From contig NC_134036.1 in the NCBI RefSeq assembly GCF_964204645.1, positions 2,046,001 through 2,110,000 on the forward strand: 64,000 nt of DNA, given 5' to 3'. This stretch comes from Tubulanus polymorphus (Eukaryota; Nemertea; Palaeonemertea; Tubulaniformes; Tubulanidae). A program made the position numbers and the translations under genes. Below are positions 9,952 through 21,425 of the stretch, one piece after another. The first letter of the stretch is position 1, and the number at the start of each line of letters is the position of its first letter. Below the pieces are notes generated by a model. That model made no database searches, was not told the origin of the DNA, and was given only the letters and a program-made list of their open reading frames with translations.

Positions 9952-11284
9952 AATAGCGAAGTTTCCAGTTACCAGTGGCCATTTTGAGGCGGTCCCGCGG
10001 GTCCCGCATCGTTGGAAAGATTTAAACATTTTTTAAACTAAAACTTCTAGCGCGATTCATTGTAGTCCATTCGTCTTTTGGCACAAAAATTAAAGTCATG
10101 AATCGTTAAAAAGGTGACCATTTCTATTTTCTGATGGTGTTTATTATATTTTTCTCGACTGCAACAATCGAACACAGTTACAGTTTAAAAAAGATACGTC
10201 ACTTTAAGGAAGGCGTACTTCTAAAAAAATTGGTAATTTTGTGTTATTGACTGTCACTTTTCCATGTTAAGATCTAGAATTTTTCATTGAAGATAGAGTT
10301 TTATCTGAGGATTTTGTTGATACTACATTCGTAAAAATATCTTCATAGAAACGCGCGTGGCCATCGGTTGAGTCAAGAGCAAAGCGCGCACGAGTGGTTG
10401 ACCGTCGATTTTCTGCATACCCGTTCTAAGCCAATTTCATGGAAATTTTAAAGTTTTTTTTAATTTAAATCATCGTTCGATTGTTTCCATGTTGAATTGA
10501 GGGTATTTGGTGTCTCCCCAGCATAATTAGATTTGAAACGATGCTTGATGTTAACAACGACCGCTTGTTTTTATTGAAAGACTGCATCTTTGTGTCGTGT
10601 CACCTAGAAGCCGTTATCCTCTATTCTCTGATCGACACTGCGCTCGGTCCCATGTTTAACATTCGACGATTGAACATTCTAGGTCAGATAAGAAAAGTTT
10701 CTTGACATTTCTTTCTGGACTAGGTCCAATCCTAATGCATAGTATCTGATTTTAATCTATAAAAATATTTAGTATCTAGAAAATTGCCATAAAAATAGCG
10801 CAATACGCGCATGCAGAAAATCGACGGTCATCAACTCGTGCGCGATTTGCGCTTGACTCAACCGGTGGCCACGCGCGTTTCTATGAACATATTTTTACGA
10901 ATGTAGTATCAACAAAATCCTCAGATAAAACTCTATCTTCAATAAAAAATTCTACATTGTATCTCTTAACATGAAAAAGTTACAGTCAATAACACAAAAT
11001 TACCAATTTTTTTAGAAGTACGCCTTCCTTAAAGTGACGTATCTTTTTTAAACTGTAACTGTGTTCGATTGTTGCAGTCGAGAAAAATGAATTAAACACC
11101 ATCAGAAAATAGAAATTGTCACCTTTCTAACGATTCATGACTTTAATTTTTGTGCTAAAAGAGTGGTGGACTACAATGAATCGCGCTTAAAGTTTTAGTT
11201 GAAAAAATGTTAAAATCTGTCCAATCATGCGGGACCCGCGGGACCGCCTCAAAATGGCACCTGGTCACTGGAAACTTCGCTATT
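9952..11284. mobile_element. Foldback element with about 500-bp terminal inverted repeats
   Basis: The left end AATAGCGAAGTTTCCAGTTA (9952) is mirrored by the right end, which finishes CTTCGCTATT at 11284. Arms run from 9952 to about 10450 and from about 10781 to 11284 with small differences, and include GGCGGTCCCGCGGGTCCCGC and its complement. The central 330 bp are unpaired. No coding region is seen, so it would be non-autonomous. The sequence on both sides matches one continuous stretch in the other units (about 1905-2180), so this is an insertion with a recognisable empty site. A target-site duplication could not be defined because the A-rich flank is diverged. Confidence 0.9.
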
Positions 11285-11530
11285 TGAAAAAAATATTAAT
11301 TATTATTGAAATTATTTTAATAATGTATTCAATTACGATCTAATATTGTAAAAAGAAAATATAACACAAATAAATATCATTATCATTATCCAGTTTTAAA
11401 TTCCACTATAGTCAAATTTGTCTGGGGTTTTCATATCATCCTGGATCATTCTGAGGACAGTTGTACAGTCATTGCTTAGAATTTTAGATCGTTTCTATAA
11501 CCAATCTAACGAATCGCCCTGAAATTCCTA
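11285..11530 (+). repeat. Diverged continuation of the unit spacer
   Basis: ATATAACACAAATAAATATCATTATCATTATCCAG-type sequence and a CCTGGATCATTCTGAGGACAG-like stretch match 2000-2180 of the first unit (GGATCATCCTGAGGTCAG). Similarity fades after the string CCAATCTAACGAATCGCCCTG. It marks the right boundary of the segmental duplication. Confidence 0.7.
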
Positions 11531-11689
11531 AATTAATCGAAATAGAAAAATAAAAATGAAATAAAACTTGTTCTGGTGTAAGACATTTGGTCTGATCTCC
11601 CGTGATGAGAGGAAATAGGAGCGCGTTATCAGAAGATAGTGACATGTAGATTTCCAGGACCGCTATATAAAGCTGGGTTCACTCAGTCC

Positions 11690-11825
11690 TGGTCTCCACA
11701 CAGATATCCGTCGTTCTTAGTACAACCATACTGTGGTACATCAGACACTAAGGTGAAAAGCTGGCATGTTGCCAGGACGCCACACGCTCAACTGCTGGTG
11801 CAGTTAAAAAACTCTCCGTTGAAAG
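11690..11825 (+). repeat. Dispersed repeat, relative of 47100-47580
   Basis: GATATCCGTCGTTCTTAG, GGTACATCAGACACTAAGGT and CCAGGACGCCACACGCTCAA recur in diverged form near 47290, 47330 and 47550. No coding capacity is convincing. Confidence 0.6.
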
Positions 11826-11968
11826 TTCGAAAATTATTTAATCGTTGAAATAATTCTGATTTTCTGATTCAATGCTGTGCATTGGCTTTCAACACACTGT
11901 GACGTCACATTGTCCGAATGTGAATGGTCGGCGAATATCTGTGAATGTTTACCGGCACCAATCGGGCG

Positions 11969-12251
11969 GACCGGATGGCTTAGTCGGTCGGCGACTAGCG
12001 TGTCACCGCTGTGGCCCAGGTTCGAGTCTCGGAGGAGGCGGGTCAGGATGTGGCAAATGATCTCCGGTAAGCGGGCGAGTCGAGAGTACTGTCCTCCCTG
12101 GAATGAGGTTGCTAATGCGTGAGTCCTACAGAATATCTGGCGTGGGGTAAATTATGTTTAATTCAGTCGTTTCTGGCTGAATTATTTATTTATCCCACAA
12201 TGCCGGTCCAGGTTGCGGAGTAATTCCCCCAGGGACCTTCGATTTTTTTAC
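11969..12251 (+). mobile_element. tRNA-derived SINE-like element
   Basis: An A box TGGCTTAGTCGG (11976-11987) and a B box GGTTCGAGTCTC (12019-12030) have tRNA spacing. They are followed by a non-tRNA body of about 200 bp, which includes GCTAATGCGTGAGTCCTAC, and a T-rich end. The acceptor stem is not closed, so this is not a functional tRNA. The family is unnamed here; the arrangement is that of a Pol III-transcribed SINE. Confidence 0.7.
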
Positions 12252-13112
12252 AATATTAGTTTGTTATTTTAAGTTGACTGGTGAGGGTTTAGGAAATTTT
12301 TTATTTTTGTTTCGAAAAAATCCCAACGAGAATTCCGTAGATGTAATGCAGATGTAATGTAAGTAATGCAGCTATCGATCTCCAGGTAAATTGACAAAAC
12401 TTCAATGATTTTTTAAACTTCGCCAGAGTAGACTCAGAGTAGATGTGTACGCAGCGACGTCTGGTAAACGTGTGTATAAAATCGGCTAAAAACGACAATC
12501 CAATAGAGAATCGCTCACTGGAGACCTGACATACGCTCTACTACACAATAGTGCCGCGTGACTGCACAAACCCTTAGGCAAACTTCAATATTCCCGAAGC
12601 TTAACTCGAAAATAGTAAAATTGAGCCGGAATTATAGTTCAAAACAAGACGTAAATAGAAGGGAACATCTACGCTTAAGTTTGTTGGATAGTTTAGATAA
12701 ACCTGCAGTATGCAATTTTAGGCTAAAATCCTAGCATTCGGTATTCTATCTTTAACAATATGTGTCTCTATGAATAGTCGAATTAAACTCGATGACCTGT
12801 AGGTCCCATTGAAAATGTTTGGCACGAATTGAATGGTTCTCGAGGATTAGCGTCACGGACTCGGGTCTGTCACAGGAATGCGCGATCGAGCCTTCTGATT
12901 GATCCACTCCGGTCGCCTCGATGATGCAACGTCGCTGATTGGTCGACGTAGGTATTAGAAGCGCGGTTCGAGCCTCCCGATGCCAGTCCGAGAACCGATG
13001 TCCAGTGATGAAGGTTTACCTATAAGAGCTCTGCAACAAGGCGTGAAGAACGTGTGGCTTCAAGCGAACAACTTACTAATTAGCGGTTGATGATGTTAGG
13101 AGAGACTGGAAC
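12252..13112. other. Intergenic region upstream of the 13.1-kb gene candidate
   Basis: No coding region was identified. A lone B-box-like GGTTCGAGCCTCC lies at about 12967-12979. CTATAAGAG at 13020-13028 lies about 90 bp upstream of the candidate start codon and could be a TATA-like box. Confidence 0.4.
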
Positions 13113-13115
13113 GTG

Positions 13116-14475
13116 ATGGAATTAGTGACGCGTAGCGATTGGGAACGCCATATGAGACTGACGGCTGTTGGTGCTGACGATTGCAGAGGAGATCCCGATA
13201 CTGTTGCTGCTGCTGCTTCTGCTGTTAATGTCGGATTTCAACTACAAACCGATGACGGCTCACTTGCTGATGAGGACGAGTTGCTGGTGTTGCCGATTTC
13301 CGATGTTCTATTTCAAGATGCACACATTTTGATCAGGTTAGAAATTTCGTATAGAATTCAAAACTCTGAATCGAATCTTTCGAAAATTATCGCGTTTTGA
13401 CTGTTGAACCAAATTCGGCTTCATTTGAAGCGAAATTGCATTTTGAAATTCAAACTCAAACTCTAGTTCAGTTTTCAAATGGCTTTTGGTCTTTGTCTCC
13501 TCGGGGTTAGTCGTTTTTAGTCGCAATTTTATACATTATGAATATTGTGTCTTTTTAGGGTTAAACCGAAACCAGTTCGCTATTACTGACAACTACATGT
13601 ACACGACTCGTTTGTCGCAACGTCCTGAACTAGTTTGCTGCTGCGGCTGCTGTATTGGGAACAGCATCAACCCACATGCTGTTTCGGTTTCTTTACATCA
13701 AGATAAGGTTATTAAATTAAACTGCACCCATCCGGAATCGTTCTCCAGTTCATCCGATTTCTTTTTCAGCCGGCAATATCTGAGGGCGAGTTACATCTTC
13801 AAACCTCGAGACGCAGACTCCACTCCGACTACAGCACCATATTCAAACCTCGAGACGCAGACTCCACTCCGACTACAGCACCATATTCAAACCTCGAGAC
13901 GCAGACTCCACTCCGACTACAGCACCATATTCAAACCTCGAGACGCAGACTCCACTCCGACTACAGCACCATATTCAAACCTCGAGACGCAGACTCTACT
14001 CCCGACTACGGCACCATCTTCAAACCTGGAGACGCAGACTCTACTCCCGACTACAGCAACATCTTCAAACCTGGAGACGCAGACTCTACTCCCGACTACG
14101 GCACCATCTTCAAACCTCGAGACGCAGACTCTACTCCGACTACGGCACCATCTTCAAACCTCGAGACGCAGACTCTACTCCCGTCTACGGCACCATCTTC
14201 AAACCTCGAGACGCAGACTCTACTCCCGACTACAGCAACATCTTCAAACCTGGAGACGCAGACTCTACTCCCGACTACGGCACCATCTTCAAACCTCGAG
14301 ACGCAGACTCTACTCCGACTACGGCACCATCTTCAAACCTCGAGACGCAGACTCTACTCCCGTCTACGGCACCATCTTCAAACGACGCAGACTCTACTCC
14401 CGTCTACGGCACCATCTTCAAACGACGCAGACTCTACTCCGTCATTATTTCGTTTTGCCGCATGTTATAAAGTAA
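13116..14475 (+). CDS. Candidate two-exon gene of unknown function ending in a minisatellite
   Basis: Exon 1 runs 13116-13336, from the ATG in GTGATGGAAT to an acidic segment (Asp-Asp-Gly-Ser-Leu-Ala-Asp-Glu-Asp-Glu) and the donor CAG|GTTAGA. An acceptor TTTTTAG ending at 13520 restores frame (phase 2) into exon 2, 13521-14475. A second acceptor at 13558 would hit a stop soon. Exon 2 first encodes about 90 non-repetitive residues with a Cys-rich stretch (Val-Cys-Cys-Cys-Gly-Cys-Cys), then runs through a 44/45-bp repeat array to a TAA. An in-frame stop lies about 36 bp upstream of the ATG. No family is recognised. The repeat may equally be non-coding 3' sequence that happens to be open. Confidence 0.4.
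13798..14443 (+). repeat. 44/45-bp minisatellite, about 15 copies
   Basis: Units begin TTCAAACCTCGAGACGCAGA. Copies 1-4 are identical 44-mers (13798-13973). Later copies are 44 or 45 bp, and the last two are shortened. Copies 6-9 (14019-14197) and 10-13 (14198-14376) form a 179-bp higher-order repeat of the same four variants. The unit contains no stop in any of the three forward frames, although its length is not a multiple of three. Confidence 0.95.
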
Positions 14476-14955
14476 CGTAAATAAATAAACGTCCATCTAT
14501 ATATAAAATGCTCGTCTTCAATAAAATCTCTTTGTCTCTGGCACTTTGCCCCGGAAAGGACTCTTTCCGCTTACAACTTCTCACGTTCAAGGAAAGGACA
14601 AAGTCAAAAAGGAAAGTCAAAAAGGAAAGGACAAACGCAGACAAACGCAAAGTACAAATCAAAGCATTTATTCCAAATTCAAAGTAGGAATTTCTTACAG
14701 CTTGTTTGCAAAAGTAAAATTCAACATTTTATTGAAACATCAAAAATTCCAACAGCTTGTTAAGAAGTAAAAATTATGGGATTTGAACCACCAACCATTC
14801 GACTAGCAGTCCAGCACCCTACCAACTACGCTATAGGGCTATATACTGACAGCACACAGAGGAACTCCTATTTATCCATTGCTTAAGCAAATTTTATCAA
14901 AAAAAATAATGCCATCTACCGGGTGATACAGGAACTAGAGTTCCTATCTCAACCC
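14476..14955 (-). mobile_element. tRNA-like fragment, possible SINE on the minus strand
   Basis: On the minus strand GTAGTTGGTAGGGTGCTGG and GGTGGTTCAAATCCC at 14774-14830 have tRNA A-box/B-box character, with a possible GCT anticodon loop. The T stem mismatches, so it is not a functional tRNA. Downstream on that strand lies AAGGA-rich sequence around 14560-14640 of unknown origin. Confidence 0.45.
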
Positions 14956-14959
14956 GGTA

Positions 14960-15165
14960 GATGACTGAGAGAATGAAAGAGAGATGAGAGAGGAGAATGA
15001 AACAATGAGAGAGAGGATGGCATATCACCTGAAGTGAGAATGAGAGTGAGTAAGGAGAGATGAGAGAGTAAGGAGAGATGAGAGTGAGGAGGGGAATGAG
15101 AGAGTGAGAGATGAGGATGAGAGAGGATAGAAAGAGATAGAGAGAGGATAGGATAGCATATCACC
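14960..15165 (+). repeat. GA-rich low-complexity tract
   Basis: Imperfect GAGAGATGAGAGTGAGGA-type repeats, bounded on both sides by CATATCACCTGAA-like strings (about 15020 and 15160), which suggests an amplified minisatellite. Confidence 0.8.
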
Positions 15166-15519
15166 TGAACTTTTATGTTCCTCTTGTTTTCTATTTAGGA
15201 TGCTGTAAGCAGTTTTACAGTTTCTAGTTCAAACAGATATTTATCCCATCAGCAGCAATGTTATTATTTCGTCCTCGTGGACATTAGAGTTCTCCCATTA
15301 TATCCGTTCGTTCGTTCGTTTATCCTCTCTGCCCACACATATTTATGCAGTTCATCTGATGTAGTCCTGATCAACAAACACAAACGTCAATAGTTCCACC
15401 GTATCGATAACGAACGTCCTAAAAATATACATGAAATTTAATAGATTTGAGCCCACCTGGTCAAACACAGTTAGAGTCTAATTACCGGTGAATCAGAAAA
15501 ATGGCAATCTAAGGTATCT
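15166..15519. other. Intergenic, nothing recognised
   Basis: No coding region or repeat family was identified, apart from a short TCGT tetranucleotide run near 15308. Confidence 0.4.
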
Positions 15520-16195
15520 CCCAAAATGAGGGTCAAGGGTCAAATATTTTTTGTCTCCGATTTCGATGAAATCCAGTATAGACATGTATTTAAAGGTGCT
15601 GATCACAAATCTGAAAGAATTTTTCGGATCCAGGGCCCCAAAAATGAGAAATTTGAATTTTTAGGGGGACCCCTAAATTTTCAAAAGGCCTTGGACCCCA
15701 GAGTTTTCGAGATATTCAAAATCTGATTGCAGATTTGGAATCAGCACCCTTGAAAATAGTAAGCGCTAAAATTGCAAGCAAATTGAAGAGATTCGATTTT
15801 TTGGCCAAAAATGGCAAAAATCTAAGGTCCAGGAGTTTTTTTCGGGCAAAAAATTTTTTTTTCTCTGATTCCTTCGAAACTTGGTAGGAAGATGTATTCT
15901 GGCGTGTAGAATCCGGATCTGCAATCAGATTTTGAATCGGAGTTCAACTTCATGGCCAAATTAGGGTTTAATTGGCCAAAATATGCACCCCAAAAATGGG
16001 GTACAAAGTCAAAATTTTTTTTCACCCTATTTTCATAAAATTTAGTACAGACATGGTTTTTGGGGTGCTGATCACGAATATGAAATTAATTTCTGGATCA
16101 AAAGCCCCTAAAATGAAACATTCAGGATTTCATGTTTTGACCCCTAATTTTTTCACTAATTTTATGAAATACGATTTTTTATTTAACCCGTAAAT
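15520..16195 (+). repeat. Diverged tandem repeat, about 155-bp unit, about four copies
   Basis: Similar blocks start near 15537, 15690, 15845 and 16003. Each has a GTCAAA-poly(T) or CAAAAAATTTTTTT string, then a TTCGATGAAAT/TTCATAAAATTT segment, then GTGCTGATCACAAAT/GATCTGCAATCAGATTT. The copies are strongly diverged, so this is an old array. Short open frames within it look like by-products of the repeat. Confidence 0.6.
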
Positions 16196-16252
16196 CGCAT
16201 TGATCAAACGAAAAATGGAGAAGAAGAGCTAATTTGCATAACCAATGGAGGC

Positions 16253-16315
16253 AGAGAGAGAGAGAGGAAGAGGAAAAGCGAGGGAGAGAGAGGAGAGAGA
16301 CAAGAGAGAGGTGAG
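16253..16315 (+). repeat. GA-rich microsatellite
   Basis: Imperfect (GA)n/(GGAGA)n tract. Confidence 0.8.
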
Positions 16316-17716
16316 TGAGAACCTTCATCATATTTCTCAACGAAACAATGTTCTATAATTCAGAGTCGCATTCTATTTTTGAAATGATTAATTTTTGAAT
16401 AGCCCAGAACCACGACACAGTGAAATGCTAACGACCAGAAACGCTTATGTGTCAAATTAATAGGTCGAATAGGTGAACGACCAAAACTGGTACCTGGCTA
16501 CAGGTAATCAAATACAGTATTATCAAATGAGCTAAGATGAAGGTCCAATGTTTACACACCCAATACAATAAGGAGAAGGATATATTCACCTGTCACTGTT
16601 TGGCTGAATCCGAATTTGGTGCCGGAAATCTTCCAATGTTGTTGTAAATCCATTAATGCTTTTAGGTTTTAGTTCATAGTCCAAACACATTACATTTAAT
16701 CTGTTGACAGCATCGCGAAACTATTTAAGTCCATATTATGGTGAATCCTCGAGAGACAGTTTTAAACGCTATGATGCATTCCTTTGTTCACTGAGTGTTC
16801 CGTGAATGTTATGTCATGATAGGTCGTTTAGCGTGAAACTGCTGGTGAATTCGCGCTTAGAATTCGCCGTTTCAAAGTTCCGTGTAGAGGCGAAATCGAT
16901 GAAATATCCAAGATGTCGAAGATGATAAGGATCGAGTCCACCATGGATTATGAAATTTAAAACAAAGGAAAACAAAATTAAAATTGTATTTACAGACATC
17001 TAAACGGTGCCAGTGACAAGAAAACCTCGCAGTAGGCAGGACACAGTTAAACAGTTGTGACTCAAGTCAAAAATGTTTTGGAATTTCAAAGACAGGTATT
17101 TAGGTTGGTAGATTGGTTTTTGCCAAATTGTTTACTGTGCTTACTTATTAAATCCCTTTAAACACTTTGCTGAAATCAAAGTAATCTTCAGCGCCTTCGA
17201 AGGCATTTTCGTTTTGAAGGAGTTTTTAAGGTATGACAACGTCAAAATCAACGAACCGAAACTAAAACGAATTTAGATAGAACTCTTTCGGTATCAATAC
17301 ATACAACAGTTTAGATCTACGAGTTGATATAGACGCCATTGGGTTCGAGTCCCAATTATTCCAGTGGTTCAGAGGTTTTATGGTGTAATGTAGATTTCGG
17401 CAAATAATGCAACTAGGACTTAAATTTCTTTTTCACCATACAACAGATAATTTGGGTTCGAATCCCAATTATTCCAACAGCAAAGTGGAATTAATGTGAA
17501 ATTCAAATTTCGGCTAATATAAGACCAGAGCTTCAATTACTTAATTCATTAACCGATAACGTTATCAAAGATTGCACAGAAAATAACAGCCCGATAATTG
17601 AAAAACCACAGAATATTTCATACAGTCGTTTCGAAACTTACGCCTGATTTTGCCCTCATAAATTCCTTACGAATAGGGTCACATTATAAAGATTATCGTA
17701 TTCTAACTAATTCCAT
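16316..17716. other. Intergenic with two tRNA-like B-box fragments
   Basis: TTGGGTTCGAGTCCCAATTA (about 17340) and TTTGGGTTCGAATCCCAATT (about 17453) are near-identical B-box-containing strings about 115 bp apart, each followed by ATTCCA. They look like SINE tails or degenerate tRNA-like repeats. No gene is seen. Confidence 0.45.
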
Positions 17717-19242
17717 AAGCCTAAACAATGAGCTGAATTGAAGACAACAACTAATTTCATAGATTCAAAGTCTAAACAATGAGTCTAATTGAAGACAATC
17801 ACCAATTTCATAGATTCAAAGCCTAAACAATGGGTTTAATTGAAGAAAATAACTAATTTCATAGATTCCAAGCCTAAACAATGAGTCTAATTGAAGGCAA
17901 TAACTAATTTCAAACATTCCAAGCCTAAGCAATGAGTCTAATTAAAGGCAATAATTAATTTCAAACATTCCAAGCCTAAACAATGAGTTTAAATTGATGA
18001 CAATAACTAATTTCAAACATTCCAAGCCTAAACAATGAGTTTAATTGAAGACAACAACTAATTTCAAACATTCCAAGCCTAAACAATGAGTCTAATTGAA
18101 GGCAATAACTAATTTCAAATATTTCAAGCCTAAACAATGAGTTAAATTGATGACAATAACTAATTTCATCTATTTAAAGTCTAAACAATGAGTCAAATTG
18201 AAGACAATAACTAATTTCATAGATTCAAAGCCCAAACAATGAGTCTATTTGAAGACAATAACCAATTTCAAACATTCCAAGCCCGAATAATGAGTTAGAT
18301 TAAAGACAATGACTAATTACAAAGATTCCAAGCCTAAACAACGTGTCAAATTGAAGACAATATCTTATTTCAAATTATTCAAAGCCCAAACAATGAGTTA
18401 GATTAAAGACAACAACTAATATCAAACATTCCAAGCCTAAACAATGAGCTCAATTGAAGACAATAACTAATTTCAAAGATTCAAAACATTAACAATGAGT
18501 TTTATTGAACACAATAACTAATTTTAAAGATTAAAAGCCTAAACAATGAGTTTAAATGAAGACAATAACTAATTTTAAAGATTCAAAGCCTAAACAATAA
18601 GCTTAATTGAAGACAATAATTAATTTCAAAGATTCAAAGCCTAAACAATGAGTCTTATTGAAGACAATTAAGCTTAATTGAAGACAATAATTAATTTCAA
18701 AGATTCAAAGCCTAAACAATGAGTTTAATTGAAGACACTAACTAATTTTAGAGATTAAAAGCCTAAACAATGAGTCTAATTGAAGACAATAACTAATCTT
18801 AAAGATTCAAAGCCTAAACAATGAGTCTAATTGAAGACAATAACTAATTTTAAAGATTCAAAGCCCAGACAATGAGTCTTATTGAAGACAATAATTAATT
18901 TTAAAGATTCAAAGCCTAAACAATGAGTTTAATTGAAGACAATAACTAATTTTAAAGATTCAAAGCCTAGACAATGAGTTTAATTGAAGACAATAACTAA
19001 TTTTAAAGATTCAAAGCCTAAACAATGAGTTTAATTGAAGACAATAACTAATTTTAAAGATTCAAAGCCTAAACAATGAGTTTAATTGAAGACAATAACT
19101 AATTTTAAAGATTCAAAGCCTAAACAATGAGTTTAATTGAAGACAATAACTAATTTTAAAGATTCAAAGCCTAAACAATGAGTTTAATTGAAGACAATAA
19201 CTAATTTTAAAGATTCAAAGCCTAGACAATGAGTTTGAAACA
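17717..19242 (+). repeat. 52-bp satellite array, about 29 copies
   Basis: Consensus parts are AAGCCTAAACAATGAGTTTA, ATTGAAGACAATAACTAATT and TTAAAGATTCA. Copies at the right end (18900-19230) are nearly identical, while copies at the left are more diverged. One internal partial duplication occurs near 18660-18700. This gradient is typical of an array whose active homogenisation is at one end. Confidence 0.95.
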
Positions 19243-20504
19243 ACAACAAAAAAAACACTGTGATGTAATCTCACTTCCCCAATAAGGATTCAGTCTACCG
19301 TGTCAAAGTTCATCATTACACTCATTAACTGAACCGAATGTTTCCTAAATAAACAACAACATTAGAATCTCAACTTACAAATTCATTTGTGTTTGTTTGT
19401 GAGCATCTTCGTGGTTTATCTTTTCCTTGTGGAGAGAAGTGACAACCAAGTTACAGTAGACAGCTCACATGATTCATCTATCGGGACCGGTGGGTCTAGT
19501 TAACATGTATTGGATATCAGGTCCTGATAGATGATGGCGAGGAAGATCCAGAATCTACCAAATGTTGGTTCAACAAACTGACAGCAGGTCCTGAGGAAAA
19601 GGTGCCCACCTGAAAAAAACCATTTAACATCACCATCAAATCAACTAAACCAGAGGCTATTTATATTTCAAGTAGAAATGCTAATCACATAGGTAGCCTC
19701 AAGCCTGACCTAACTTAAATCTCACACATGGAAATGGGGCTTCAACGTCTACTCACCAATTCGTGTTTTTAAACTGATGAATGATTTTTGAAGTTCATAG
19801 CATAGCAAATCCTGACGAGGGACTCCATTTTATCTAACCCATGAATCGTTAGAATTTCCGTAGAAGCTACTGTCGATGTTTTAGTTTAGTCAGCGCGTGC
19901 TGGCAGCAATTAGGTACTGGTTAGTTGAATGCTGAAGGGTACCATCTGAAAATAAAACCATCAAAACATTTAATTCAACCTATTAGCAAGAGATAGTCTT
20001 CATCTAGAGAGGGTTCAATTCAAATCGGTGTATTATTGATCGATTATTCCTTTCAAACACCGAGGACAATGTGTTATCGTATAAACCGGTTTATCACAAT
20101 GCTTTGTACATTTTCAACGGACAGTGACAATGCGGGTCACCGCCGTACTACAGTTTGATAATATCTATCTGACCTTGAAAGCGTTTTATACTTCAACATT
20201 CTACAGTATGATATAGATATATCAGATATTTTTACCACTCCCAGGAAAATGAGATATCAATATCGTCGTTATCTCCTAATTAGATATCGTTATCTCCTTT
20301 TAGTCGAATTTAGATGTGAACACAAAATCAAAACCGTTTCGATAGAAAATCAATTTCATTTTCACTTTGTAAAACACCTTACATATGCTCACCCAACGGT
20401 TTGTACCTCAGGCATAGGGCTAGTGAGTGAGACAAAAATTAATAATGACTATTTTACACCCTCTGAATCAGATAAACCTATTTACTTTTCAACAGTCTTT
20501 TATT
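19243..20504. other. Intergenic, weak repeats only
   Basis: Diverged pairs such as CACCTGAAAAAAACCATTTAAC (about 19610) and CATCTGAAAATAAAACCATC (about 19945) suggest an old repeat. No coding exon is supported. Confidence 0.4.
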
Positions 20505-20860
20505 TTTCCTGAGTATCCTAACAAAACTTAGATCTCTGCAACAAGGAATCTGTGCTATCCAACAAATATCAATGAACCATTTAACACCAGATAGGGTTCC
20601 CTAACACATATTTGTTAACTTTTCAACACCTCACACGCTAGTATGACAAGACCTAGGTCCCTGCAATGAGGTATTTATGTTACCCAAAAATCATTTATCA
20701 ACACCTCATATCCTACCCTGGTAGTTTTACAAATCGTGTATCTCTGCAATAAGGCATTAGCGTTTACCTCAAAGATCAAACTTCAAACACCTTTTAGGCT
20801 TCCTTAGTGATTTAAAAAATCATGTATTCCTGCAATAGGTGGGTCCCATTATTGGTGTTG
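20505..20860 (+). repeat. Degenerate tandem repeat, about 105-bp unit
   Basis: Four diverged blocks share a TCTCTGCAACAAGG / GTCCCTGCAATGAGG / TCTCTGCAATAAGG / TTCCTGCAATAGG core, each preceded by ACACCTCA-like sequence. Confidence 0.6.
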
Positions 20861-21184
20861 CTCGAATTGGAAGTTTAATCAGGCGGACTCCTTCTGAATG
20901 GACGGTGTTTTTATGGATCTCTTAAGCCAACATCTTCTGAAGAGCTGTTGGGACGATAATGATTGTCTACTGGAACTGGGACCGAATTTCAAACTTCGAA
21001 CTCAACCGAAAACTGCCGGAACTCGAGAGTATTGTGAAATATATTTCTCCCTTAGCCTAGTCAATTGGTGTCCGAGTTTCCGGAAAAATAAAATACGTCT
21101 CTTACCTGCTTTTACATTAGCTATACCGAGGACCGGTGAGAGAGATTCGTCAACACACGTCCGTAACCTCATCTACTTCCGCCA

Positions 21185-21310
21185 GAACGACCTCCACAGT
21201 CGCGCGATTCGGAACAAGTCTTACGTTACCGGCTGACCTTGACTTGCGAACGACCTCCACAGTCGCGCGATTGGGACGTCTTTACGTTACCGTGACCTTG
21301 ACTTGCATAC
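21185..21310 (+). repeat. 63-bp tandem duplication
   Basis: GAACGACCTCCACAGTCGCG starts at 21185 and again at 21248, each followed by TTACGTTACCG and TGACCTTGACTTGC. It immediately precedes a tRNA-like fragment. Confidence 0.8.
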
Positions 21311-21351
21311 CGTACGCATCGCCACAAATGCCAGACGACTAAGGATAGTTG

Positions 21352-21425
21352 ATGGTCGGTGGCCGAGTGGTTTACGCTCTTGGCCGCTGCACTGCGGAGC
21401 TGGGTACGAATCCCAAAAGCCCCCA
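21352..21425 (+). mobile_element. tRNA-like fragment (Ser/Leu-type A box)
   Basis: A box TGGCCGAGTGG at 21360-21370 and B box GGGTACGAATCCC at 21402-21414, with a mismatch from the consensus TTCGA. No complementary acceptor stem and no long variable arm are present, so this is a tRNA pseudogene or SINE head. Confidence 0.6.

Noticed and set aside
11969-12045. Functional tRNA gene
   Set aside because: A and B boxes are good, but the acceptor and T stems do not close; it is better read as a SINE head.
20898-21236. 112-codon open frame on the + strand
   Set aside because: It runs into the 63-bp duplication and shows no domain or splice context; judged a chance frame.
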